Below are positions 36,467-43,749 of a stretch of DNA of 64,000 nucleotides, in pieces; positions within the stretch are counted from its first letter, which is position 1; every line of letters starts with the position of its first letter. Source of the DNA: Pedobacter sp. Leaf250. GTDB taxonomy: Bacteria; Bacteroidota; Bacteroidia; Sphingobacteriales; Sphingobacteriaceae. Location: positions 28,375-92,374 of the forward strand of contig NZ_CAKLBU010000020.1 in assembly GCF_920984735.1 (NCBI RefSeq), in the 5' to 3' direction. The position numbers were made by a program, and so were the translations under genes. The notes beneath the pieces were generated by a model. It saw nothing but the letters and a program-made list of their open reading frames with translations, did no database searches and was not told where the DNA came from.

Positions 36467-36970
36467 ATGAAAAAAATATGCTCAATGTTATTTCTTTTCT
36501 GTTTGATAGTTTTTCAGAAAAATCTTCAAGCTCAAAATTTGCCATCTATAGTAAATTCTGCAAGTGGGTATGGTAAAATTAATAACCAACTATTTGATTT
36601 TATTATTGGTGAAATGGTATTAGTTCAAACTTATCAGGCAAGTACTATTACTTTAACCCAAGGTTTTTTACAGCCGTTTCTGGTGTCGCAAAATGCAGTC
36701 GATATCACCATTGTTAATAATATCTTAACTCCTAATGGGGATGGTAAAAATGATTTTTTCTTTATCAAAGGATTAGAAAAATATCCATTAAATAAGCTCA
36801 CCATTTTTGATAGAGGAGGAAGAACTATCTACTCCGTAATAAATTATCAAAATGACTGGGATGGATATCTCAACGGACGCCCGCTAATGGAAGATACCTA
36901 TTATTATATACTTGATTTGGGTGCCGCTGGAACTGCTAAGGGTTTTATATCAATTATTTATAAAAAATAA
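36467..36970 (+). CDS. Small secreted protein with T9SS type B sorting domain
   Basis: 167 aa. Signal peptide ending in NLQAQ; residues ~25-70 contain the short beta motif GEMVLVQTYQASTITLTQGF (a GE...TQGFxQP unit recurrent in Bacteroidota surface proteins); residues ~80-167 are the gliding-motility-associated (type B) C-terminal domain: NGDGKNDFF, KLTIFDRGGRTIY, NDWDG, GTYYY-like DTYYYILDLG. It is thus a type IX secretion substrate. Four bases after the fibre gene and just before a PorP/SprF gene. Confidence 0.88.
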   Translation: MKKICSMLFLFCLIVFQKNLQAQNLPSIVNSASGYGKINNQLFDFIIGEMVLVQTYQASTITLTQGFLQPFLVSQNAVDITIVNNILTPNGDGKNDFFFIKGLEKYPLNKLTIFDRGGRTIYSVINYQNDWDGYLNGRPLMEDTYYYILDLGAAGTAKGFISIIYKK

Positions 36971-36983
36971 TAACGTGAGAAAG

Positions 36984-37865
36984 ATGAAATTTTATTTGAG
37001 CGGCTTGTTATTATTTTCGCTCACGGCAGCTTTCGGTCAGCTTAATCCCATGGGGAGTATTTACTTTCAAAACCAATTTCTGGCCAATCCTGCTATGGCT
37101 GGTACTGAGAACGGCCTGACTTTAAATGGTGCTTTCAAAACGCAGTGGGTTGGTGTAGAGGGTGCGCCAAAAATTCAATATTTAACAGGCGATTATGGCT
37201 TGCAAAATAATAAAGTTGGTATTGGTGCCTTACTTTACAGTGAAACCGCTGGAGCCATAAATAGAATGAGGGCTACTTTTAGTTATGCTTATCATTTACC
37301 ACTTAACAATGAAAGTAATTATTTAGATTTTGGCCTTTCTGCTGGGATAATGAACGAATATGTTAATATTGGTAAAGTAAAAGGTGATTTAACCGACGAG
37401 GTACTTAATAGTTTTAACGAGCGCCAACTGTATCTGGATGGTGATTTCGGAATCGCTTACCGCACCAATCGTTTAACACTTCAAGGTACTTTGCCAAACT
37501 TAAAGCGTTTTTTTAAGCGTGATATTTTAAGAAATGTAGTCGATCGATCGATTTATTTTATTGCCGCCGGGTATAAATTCAATACAGATAAAATTGTTAA
37601 TAGTATTGAGCCAAAATTGGTTTACCGGGGTGTTCAAAATTATGAGGGAATTTTGGATGCTGGTGTAAACTTTCAGTTTTTGGATAATAAACTGATGTTT
37701 AACGGAATATATCATAGTACCAATAGTTTCACAGGTGGCTTTGGTGCGAATTACAAAAATCAGTTTTCTTTGTTATTTCAGTATACCACTAACACTTCGC
37801 AAATGAAAAATTATAGTAATGGAGAATTCGAAATCGGATTAAAATATAGTTTCAAAAATCAATAA
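36984..37865 (+). CDS. PorP/SprF family type IX secretion membrane protein
   Basis: 293 aa with signal peptide MKFYLSGLLLFSLTAAFGQ and an outer-membrane barrel. Family marks: FLANPAMAGTENGL, KTQWVGVEGAPKIQYLTGDY, GIGALLYSETAGAINRM. SprF partners act with specific type B CTD adhesins (as SprF with SprB in Flavobacterium johnsoniae) in their export or attachment. The Met at 36984 starts the signal peptide; GTG at 36975 is an alternative, and a longer frame from 36912 overlaps the previous gene and is rejected. Third gene of the fibre cassette. Confidence 0.92.
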   Translation: MKFYLSGLLLFSLTAAFGQLNPMGSIYFQNQFLANPAMAGTENGLTLNGAFKTQWVGVEGAPKIQYLTGDYGLQNNKVGIGALLYSETAGAINRMRATFSYAYHLPLNNESNYLDFGLSAGIMNEYVNIGKVKGDLTDEVLNSFNERQLYLDGDFGIAYRTNRLTLQGTLPNLKRFFKRDILRNVVDRSIYFIAAGYKFNTDKIVNSIEPKLVYRGVQNYEGILDAGVNFQFLDNKLMFNGIYHSTNSFTGGFGANYKNQFSLLFQYTTNTSQMKNYSNGEFEIGLKYSFKNQ

Positions 37866-37902
37866 AAAACGGCCATTCCTATTCGCTAGAAATGGCCGTT
37901 TT
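37866..37902. terminator. Bidirectional terminator
   Basis: AAAACGGCCATT (37866-37877) and AATGGCCGTTTT (37891-37902) are perfect 12-bp arms; A-run on one side and T-run on the other serve convergent genes. Confidence 0.88.
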
Positions 37903-37909
37903 AGTTGGG

Positions 37910-38521
37910 TTATCTCCCCCGGGCATCATCCCATTTATTTCTTTCATCCTGCAATTCTCTTGCTAACTTCATTTCTTTATCTTTTGCTTTTACCTTGTGT
38001 GCCTGAAATTCATCAGCCACTTCCTGGTAAAGTTGTGTTCGGTAGGTAGCTTCTTTCCTATATTTTCCCGATTGAAAAATTACAACAGCCAAACCAGCGC
38101 CGAGTATAATAATTATAGCCCAAACTATGCTATTGTAGGTGCCTTTATTAAACGATATTCCTAAAAATTTTATTTCATTTACTGAAGCAGTAGCATCTGC
38201 TAATGAAGTTTCTTTTCCAGTTACTTCACCTTTTAAACTGGCAATATTGGTCGATTGTGCTTTAATTTCCTGTTTGGCTTCTTGCAGTTGTTTGCGCTCT
38301 TTTCTTAAAGTATCATTCACACTTTTCCATAAGCTTGTTAATCGAGATGGATTAATCAGCCTGGCGCCGTACAAACTTTTCGATTTTTTTAACATAAACT
38401 GGTACTGGCCATTTAAGGATGGATCAGTATTTTTCGAGGTGTCGGGCAAAACCTGCGCAAACGCAGTGTTTAAAAATAGCATGGCGACTAAAAACAATAG
38501 GGTTTGTTTAATTTTCTGCAT
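37910..38521 (-). CDS. Secreted/membrane coiled-coil protein of unknown function
   Basis: 203 aa. Signal peptide ending in NTAFAQ, a basic patch, a coiled coil (~68-110: KERKQLQEAKQEIKAQSTNI), one membrane segment (~130-148: SIVWAIIIILGAGLAVVIF) and a second charged helix (~160-200) inside or outside the membrane. Homologous Bacteroidota proteins have been labelled tRNA (guanine-N1)-methyltransferase by error transfer; no such domain is visible. A structural or envelope role is likely, but unknown. Confidence 0.75.
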   Translation of the reverse strand: MQKIKQTLLFLVAMLFLNTAFAQVLPDTSKNTDPSLNGQYQFMLKKSKSLYGARLINPSRLTSLWKSVNDTLRKERKQLQEAKQEIKAQSTNIASLKGEVTGKETSLADATASVNEIKFLGISFNKGTYNSIVWAIIIILGAGLAVVIFQSGKYRKEATYRTQLYQEVADEFQAHKVKAKDKEMKLARELQDERNKWDDARGR

Positions 38522-38681
38522 AGTTTAAATATAGGTGTTTGAATGTAAAACTACATTTTTATCTATTTCTTTGTGAAAAAATTTAACTAAGTAATTAATC
38601 AATTTAGATAAAAGTATAGCTTCATAACATGTTAAATAACAATTTTATCTAAGTTTTATTATAATTTAATCACCTATAGAT

Positions 38682-38689
38682 TACATTTG
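38682..38689 (+). promoter_or_regulatory. -7 box immediately before a start codon
   Basis: TACATTTG fits TAnnTTTG. The ATG begins at 38694, four bases after the box, so the mRNA would be leaderless or nearly so. An in-frame stop at 38667-38669 and no other start codon rule out an upstream start. Confidence 0.6.
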
Positions 38690-38693
38690 TTTC

Positions 38694-39950
38694 ATGCAAA
38701 TAGGAATTATCGGTTTAGGCGATATGGGCAAATTATACGCACTATCGTTTTTAAACGCAGGTTATAAAGTATGCGGGGCAGATATGCCTTTGCGTTTTTC
38801 AGATTTAAAAAATGAGCTTGAACCAAAGGGTATTGAGGTATTAATTGATGGTCATGAGGTAGCCCGTAAATCAGACTTTATAATCTATTGTGTCGAGGCC
38901 GAAAAAATTGATGAAGTGGTTTCTACTTTTGCCCGTTCTACAAAATTTGGTGCAATTGTATCGGGACAAACATCTGTAAAACACCCAGAAATTGCAGCAT
39001 TTGAGCAACACCTGCCAGAGGATACCCAAATCGTAACCTGCCATTCCCTGCACGGACCAGCATTTAGTCCAGAAGGGCAAACATTGGTGGTTGTTCGCCA
39101 CCGGGCTACCGATGAAGTTTACGCAAAAGCTTTACAAGTTTATAAGTCGCTTAAATCAAATATCATCGAAATGGATGATTATCGTGAGCATGATAGAATT
39201 GTAGCAGATACACAAGCCGTAACACACATGGGTTTTGAAAGCATGGGTTCGGCATGGAAAAATGCTGGTTTTTTCCCTTGGGATAATCCGGCTTATGCAG
39301 GAGGAATTGATAATGTAAAGATCTTAACTACCTTAAGGATTTTTAGTTACAAATCGCATATTTATGCGGGTTTGGCCATTCTAAATCCTTATGCCCAAAA
39401 GCAGGTAAAATATTATGCACAAGCAGAATCAGAATTGTATAAATTGATGATTTGTGAGAATGAAACTGAATTTAGAGAAAAGATCTATGCAGCCCGCGAT
39501 TTTGTTTTTCATGAAAGTAGAACGCTTTTGCTTCTAGATGATAACATTATGAAAGAATTTAGCCTTTCTGATTCAGCACACAAACAGAAGCCGAATTCTC
39601 ATTTAAGTTTATTAAGCATGGTTTACGCCTGGTATAAAATGGGTGTTAATCCTTACGATAATTTAATCTGCCAAACACCACCCTTTAAATTGAGATTAGG
39701 CATTGCCGAATATCTTTTTAAAAATGAGGAGATGTTGGAAGAATCGATACATACTGCTTTGTACGACAAATCAATTCGCGGTGATGATTTAGAATTCCAC
39801 ACTGCTGTTCACGAATGGGCCTCAATAATTGGCTACGGAGATTTGAAAGGTTATAAAGAACATTTTGAAGCTGCAAAATCTTTCTTCGCCAATAGATTAA
39901 ACGATGGGAGAGATCTGAGTGCGGAGATGATTAGAAGGTTGGGGAAATAG
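38694..39950 (+). CDS. Prephenate dehydrogenase, resembling the fungal TYR1 type
   Basis: 418 aa. Oxidative decarboxylation of prephenate to 4-hydroxyphenylpyruvate in tyrosine synthesis. N-terminal Rossmann motif GLGDMG at residues 7-12; then YCVEAEKIDEVV, SGQTSVKHPEIAAFE, TCHSLHGP, the substrate-region pattern DTQAVTHMGFESMGSAW, HIYAGLAILNP and LLLLDDNIM. The length and these landmarks match my memory of yeast Tyr1 much better than the short bacterial TyrA (~280-370 aa). The next gene starts at the base after this stop. The dehydrogenase call is firm; the fungal affinity needs an alignment. Confidence 0.8.
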   Translation: MQIGIIGLGDMGKLYALSFLNAGYKVCGADMPLRFSDLKNELEPKGIEVLIDGHEVARKSDFIIYCVEAEKIDEVVSTFARSTKFGAIVSGQTSVKHPEIAAFEQHLPEDTQIVTCHSLHGPAFSPEGQTLVVVRHRATDEVYAKALQVYKSLKSNIIEMDDYREHDRIVADTQAVTHMGFESMGSAWKNAGFFPWDNPAYAGGIDNVKILTTLRIFSYKSHIYAGLAILNPYAQKQVKYYAQAESELYKLMICENETEFREKIYAARDFVFHESRTLLLLDDNIMKEFSLSDSAHKQKPNSHLSLLSMVYAWYKMGVNPYDNLICQTPPFKLRLGIAEYLFKNEEMLEESIHTALYDKSIRGDDLEFHTAVHEWASIIGYGDLKGYKEHFEAAKSFFANRLNDGRDLSAEMIRRLGK

Positions 39951-40547
39951 ATGAAGATTAAATTGCAAAAGCCGCAACTTATAATTTTATTGAAGGAAAA
40001 ATTATCAAAATTGGATCAGCTTTGTGCTGTATTTGATTCTGGAAATGAGGAGGCAGTTGCGGATATGGCTAAAGTTATTAGTCTCATATTCCAAAATACA
40101 GAAACATCTAAATCCTTGCTACATCAGCTTAAGCTTGGCCACATACCAATTTACTGCAGTGCTGAATTTTATAATCCAAAAAGTTTAATCAATTATCTCG
40201 GCCTTTTAAGGTTAAAACGCAAAGCTGAACTGGGATGGAATTATTACCCAAAGCTAAATTCAGAAGATTTAAAGTCAGTATCTTCTGAGAACTGGTGGCA
40301 AAATAAAAAGGTCATTATCGATTCGCTTGGTGTTTCGTATTCAAGAGCGAAGATTATAAAATCAATTTCCAATGATGATGGTGAATTGGATCAATTGGAC
40401 ACTTCTGGTTGGAACATCAAAGATGGGAAAGGAGCTAAGATAAATCCTATAGCTGCAACAATCAGGCAAATTGCATTTGAATTATTGGCATCTTTTAATG
40501 AAATCGATATCTCTAAAGAAAGTAAGTTATATTATAAAGTAAAATGA
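39951..40547 (+). CDS. Hypothetical protein coupled to prephenate dehydrogenase
   Basis: 198 aa, not recognised. Predicted soluble and largely helical; mid-region PIYCSAEFYNPKSLINYLGL and a Lys-rich second half. It begins directly after the upstream stop (tagATG), so it is translationally coupled to the prephenate dehydrogenase gene. No signal, membrane segment or catalytic motif seen. Confidence 0.65.
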   Translation: MKIKLQKPQLIILLKEKLSKLDQLCAVFDSGNEEAVADMAKVISLIFQNTETSKSLLHQLKLGHIPIYCSAEFYNPKSLINYLGLLRLKRKAELGWNYYPKLNSEDLKSVSSENWWQNKKVIIDSLGVSYSRAKIIKSISNDDGELDQLDTSGWNIKDGKGAKINPIAATIRQIAFELLASFNEIDISKESKLYYKVK

Positions 40548-40562
40548 TCGCAATTTAAATTA

Positions 40563-40605
40563 GGGGAAATGATATTGAACATTGCTCATCGTCCATTTTC
40601 CATGT
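40563..40605. repeat. Imperfect inverted repeat before tauE-like gene
   Basis: GGGGAAATGATATTGAACAT and GCTCATCGTCCATTTTCC form abutting imperfect arms (GG-AAATG, TGA, CATTG shared). It belongs to the simple-word inverted-repeat class. Confidence 0.45.
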
Positions 40606-40682
40606 CCCTTCTTACATCATCCATATAATATATAGACTTTATTTTATTCCTAAAATCCTTCGTTTAGCGAAAATGTCTGTCT

Positions 40683-40690
40683 TATATTTG
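40683..40690 (+). promoter_or_regulatory. -7 box immediately before tauE-like start
   Basis: TATATTTG fits TAnnTTTG; the ATG begins at 40696, five bases downstream. No alternative upstream start codon exists in frame for at least 30 bases. This predicts a leaderless mRNA. Confidence 0.6.
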
Positions 40691-40695
40691 CCCGC

Positions 40696-41529
40696 ATGTC
40701 GGTATTGCTGTTTACCATTATTGTTTTATTGGGTGCTTTTTTAGCAGGTTTACTAGGCTCATTAACCGGTTTGGGAGGTGGTGTGATTATCATTCCACTG
40801 CTAACTCTGGCACTTGGTGTCGATATTCATTATGCAATAGGAGCATCCATTGTTTCCGTTATTGCCACTTCATCTGGTTCTGCTGCAGCCTATGTTAAAG
40901 AAGGTATCACCAATATTCGGATAGGCATGTTCTTGGAAATTGCCACAACAGTTGGCGCCATTTGTGGAGCCATTGTAGCAGTTTATTTAAATGCAAACTA
41001 CATCGCCATCATTTTCGGCTGCATTTTAATCTTTTCGGCCATTATGACGTTAAAGAAAAAGGTCGATCACACTACTTTGGATGATACTGATAAATGGGCG
41101 AAATTTTTTAAACTTAATAGTACCTATCCCGATAAAGGAGTCGATCATCCGTATGCGGTAAAAAATGTTCCGGGTGGTTTTGCAATGATGCTTTTTGCTG
41201 GTACACTTTCTGGTTTGCTTGGTATAGGAAGTGGCGCACTTAAAGTAATTGCGATGGATAACATCATGCGCTTGCCTTTCAAGGTTTCTACAACAACCAG
41301 CAATTTTATGATGGGGGTTACTGCTGCCGCAAGTGCAATTGTTTATTTACATCGCGGACAGATTGATCCAGGCATTGCGATGCCTGTGTGCATAGGGGTT
41401 TTAACTGGAGCATCAATCGGATCAAAAGTTTTATTAAGAACAAAAACTGATAAACTTAAAATTGTATTTGCTGTTGTGGTTACCTTCTTGGCGTTACAAA
41501 TGATTTATAAGGGGATAAGCGGTTTATAA
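40696..41529 (+). CDS. TauE/SafE family sulfite exporter-like membrane protein
   Basis: 277 aa with about eight membrane segments in two repeats; each begins with a Gly-rich helix (LAGLLGSLTGLGGGVIIIPL and GTLSGLLGIGSGALKVIAMD). The family exports small organosulfur or sulfonate anions, including sulfite. A cytosolic loop (~115-150) separates the halves. It overlaps nothing, but a DUF1634 gene starts one base after the stop, a common pairing. The gene group for persulfide oxidation at 6276 produces sulfite, a suitable substrate (inference). Confidence 0.92.
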   Translation: MSVLLFTIIVLLGAFLAGLLGSLTGLGGGVIIIPLLTLALGVDIHYAIGASIVSVIATSSGSAAAYVKEGITNIRIGMFLEIATTVGAICGAIVAVYLNANYIAIIFGCILIFSAIMTLKKKVDHTTLDDTDKWAKFFKLNSTYPDKGVDHPYAVKNVPGGFAMMLFAGTLSGLLGIGSGALKVIAMDNIMRLPFKVSTTTSNFMMGVTAAASAIVYLHRGQIDPGIAMPVCIGVLTGASIGSKVLLRTKTDKLKIVFAVVVTFLALQMIYKGISGL

Positions 41530-41530
41530 T

Positions 41531-41926
41531 ATGAGTGCTGTTAAAAGAGAAAATATCAACGATAAGGATATTCAAGTCATTTTGGGTACGCTTTTACGTG
41601 CTGGTGTAATCATCTCGATGAGTATTGTGCTTGTTGGTGGTATTATTTTTTTGATACATAATAAAGGTGTAATTACCGATTACAAAGTTTTTAAACCCGA
41701 ACTTTCTAAATTTTCATCAATCGCTGCCATTTTTAAGGGGGTTACTACTTTTCATGGAGATGCAATTGTTCAGTTCGGTATCCTCATGCTTATATTTACA
41801 CCCATCGCCAGAATCGTTTTTGCTATTTTTAGTTTTTTTATAGAGAAGGATTATCTATATGTTCTTATCGGTTTCATCATTTTGGCCATCATCACCATCA
41901 GTTTAAATGGTGGTTTAGCACACTAG
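41531..41926 (+). CDS. DUF1634 membrane protein
   Basis: 131 aa with three membrane segments (~25-45, ~75-97, ~107-127). The family is small, membrane-bound and nearly always encoded beside TauE/SafE genes, so it is presumed to be an accessory subunit. It starts one base after the exporter's stop and shares its promoter. Confidence 0.88.
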   Translation: MSAVKRENINDKDIQVILGTLLRAGVIISMSIVLVGGIIFLIHNKGVITDYKVFKPELSKFSSIAAIFKGVTTFHGDAIVQFGILMLIFTPIARIVFAIFSFFIEKDYLYVLIGFIILAIITISLNGGLAH

Positions 41927-42076
41927 TCTGCTTGATGCTAAATCTGATCATATTAGCAAATAATTTAAAAACCATCACGATTTTACCATAAACGTACATT
42001 TACTGTAATAAAATCGCGATCGCTTCAGCACCTTTGAAAAAAAATCAAAATAAGTTGAAAAATATTTCGCTAACTA

Positions 42077-42107
42077 TTTGAATATTAAGAATTCTTTCCT
42101 ATTTTTG
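42077..42107 (+). promoter_or_regulatory. Promoter of the rplC (S10-spc-alpha) operon
   Basis: TTTG (42077-42080), 19-bp gap, TATTTTTG (42100-42107): an excellent Bacteroidota promoter. It shows that the large ribosomal cluster is transcribed independently of rpsJ. Confidence 0.82.
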
Positions 42108-42111
42108 CCCT

Positions 42112-42170
42112 CCCTTAAAAGGGAACGAACAACCACCTTGAACGAAGCCCTACTGCTTCGATGGGTGTTA
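42112..42170 (+). promoter_or_regulatory. Structured leader of rplC
   Basis: The ~75-nt leader can form CCCTT-AAAAGGG (42112-42123), then CACC (42134-42137) with GGTG (42164-42167) enclosing a perfect CGAAGC (42143-42148) / GCTTCG (42155-42160) hairpin. In other bacteria the S10 operon leader binds L4. A similar role here is inference. Confidence 0.5.
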
Positions 42171-42185
42171 AAAAGAAAAGATAAA

Positions 42186-42803
42186 ATGTCAGGAATTATT
42201 GGAAAAAAAGTAGGAATGACCAGTATCTTTGATGCCGAAGGAAAAAACATTCCTTGTACGGTAATCGAGGCTGGACCTTGTGTAGTTACACAGGTAAAAA
42301 CCGAAGAAGTAGATGGTTATTCATCAATCCAGTTGGGTTACGATGAGAAAAAAGAGAAAAACACAACTCAACCATTGAAAGGCCATTTCGCGAAAGCAAA
42401 CACAACTCCGAAACGCAAACTTGTTGAATTCGATTCGTTTACAACTTCACTTAACTTAGGTGATGTAGTAACCGTTGATGCATTCGCAGAAGGCGATTTT
42501 GTTGATGTTGTAGGTACCTCAAAAGGTAAAGGTTTTCAGGGTGTTGTAAAACGCCACGGATTTGCCGGTGTTGGTATGCAGACTCACGGTCAGCATAACC
42601 GTTTACGTGCCCCAGGTTCATTGGGTGCATCATCATTCCCATCACGTGTATTCAAAGGAATGCGCATGGCAGGAAGAACAGGTGGAGACAGAGTAAAAGT
42701 TCAAAACTTACAGGTTTTGAAAGTTTATGCTGAGCAAAACTTATTAGTAGTTAGTGGTTCCATTCCAGGAGCTAAAGGTTCTTACGTAATCTTAGACAAG
42801 TAA
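42186..42803 (+). CDS. rplC: 50S ribosomal protein L3
   Basis: 205 aa. Starts MSGIIGKKVGMTSIF, the conserved N-terminus, and contains GFQGVVKRHGF, HGQHNRLRAPGSLGASSFPS and the peptidyl-transferase-centre loop. An open frame extends back to 42078, but through the promoter and leader, so 42186 is the start. First gene of the S10-type operon here, since rpsJ is elsewhere. rplD follows after four bases. Confidence 0.97.
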   Translation: MSGIIGKKVGMTSIFDAEGKNIPCTVIEAGPCVVTQVKTEEVDGYSSIQLGYDEKKEKNTTQPLKGHFAKANTTPKRKLVEFDSFTTSLNLGDVVTVDAFAEGDFVDVVGTSKGKGFQGVVKRHGFAGVGMQTHGQHNRLRAPGSLGASSFPSRVFKGMRMAGRTGGDRVKVQNLQVLKVYAEQNLLVVSGSIPGAKGSYVILDK

Positions 42804-42807
42804 TCAG

Positions 42808-43437
42808 ATGGAAGTTAAAGTATTAAACATTTCAGGTAAAGAAACAGGTGCCAAGGTGCAACTTCCTGAATCGGTATTTGGTATCGAGCCTAACGACCAC
42901 GCGATTTATTTAGATGTAAAACAGTATTTGGCTAACCAACGCCAAGGTACTCACAAATCTAAACAACGTAATGAGATTGCTGGTTCAACTCGTAAACTAT
43001 ACAAGCAAAAAGGTACAGGTGGTGCAAGAGCTGGTAGCATTAAATCTCCGTTATTTAACGGTGGTGGTCGTGTTTTCGGTCCTCAACCTCGTGACTATAG
43101 CTTTAAATTGAACAAGAAATTAAAATCATTAGCACGTAAATCTGCTTTAGCTTATAAAGCAAAAGATAACAGCGTGGTAGTTTTAGAAGATTTCAACTTC
43201 GATACAGCTAAAACAAAAAACTATACAAGTTTATTAACTGCGTTAAACGTAGGTACTCAAAAAACTTTATTGGTTTTACCTGCACAAAATAATAATATCT
43301 ATTTATCGAGCAGAAACGTTCAGAAAACTAAAGTAATCTCGGCAGCAGATTTAAATACTTATGATGTATTAAACGCTGGTGTACTTGTGTTAACTGCAGA
43401 TTCTGTTAAAACTTTGGAGGAGGCATTTGCCAAATAA
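42808..43437 (+). CDS. rplD: 50S ribosomal protein L4
   Basis: 209 aa. Family motifs GSTRKLYKQKGTGGARAGS and GPQPRDYSFKLNKK are in the extended loop that lines the exit tunnel. L4 is the autogenous repressor of this operon in Enterobacteria; see the structured leader before rplC. Confidence 0.97.
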   Translation: MEVKVLNISGKETGAKVQLPESVFGIEPNDHAIYLDVKQYLANQRQGTHKSKQRNEIAGSTRKLYKQKGTGGARAGSIKSPLFNGGGRVFGPQPRDYSFKLNKKLKSLARKSALAYKAKDNSVVVLEDFNFDTAKTKNYTSLLTALNVGTQKTLLVLPAQNNNIYLSSRNVQKTKVISAADLNTYDVLNAGVLVLTADSVKTLEEAFAK

Positions 43438-43438
43438 T

Positions 43439-43729
43439 ATGGACATTTTAAAAAAACCAATATTAACCGAAAAAGCTTCAGCTTTAACTGAGAAATCTAA
43501 CCGTTTCACATTCGCTGTTAACCATAAGGCTAACAAAATCCAAATCAAAGCTGCTATTGAAAAATTGTACGGTGTAACCATCGTTGCAGTTAACACAATG
43601 GTTGTTGATGGAAAAGCGAAGTCTCGTTACACTAAAGCAGGTTTTGTTTCTGGCCGTAGCCCGAAATTCAAAAAAGCAATCGTAACGTTAAAAGACGGCG
43701 AAACAATAGATTATTACGCAACTCTTTAA
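43439..43729 (+). CDS. rplW: 50S ribosomal protein L23
   Basis: 96 aa from the ATG at 43439 (MDILKKPILTEKAS). A TTG four codons earlier overlaps rplD and is unlikely. A purine run GGAGGAGG at 43417-43424 lies 15 bases upstream, inside rplD. L23 sits at the tunnel exit and docks trigger factor and SRP. Confidence 0.96.
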   Translation: MDILKKPILTEKASALTEKSNRFTFAVNHKANKIQIKAAIEKLYGVTIVAVNTMVVDGKAKSRYTKAGFVSGRSPKFKKAIVTLKDGETIDYYATL

Positions 43730-43749
43730 TTTAATAATTAATTATAACT

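Noticed and set aside
38139..38528. Plus-strand 129-codon frame opposite the coiled-coil protein
   Set aside because: It is the complement of a gene with clear signal peptide, coiled coil and membrane segment; shadow frame.
42078..42185. N-terminal extension of L3
   Set aside because: It crosses the rplC promoter and leader hairpins; L3 starts at MSGIIGKK.
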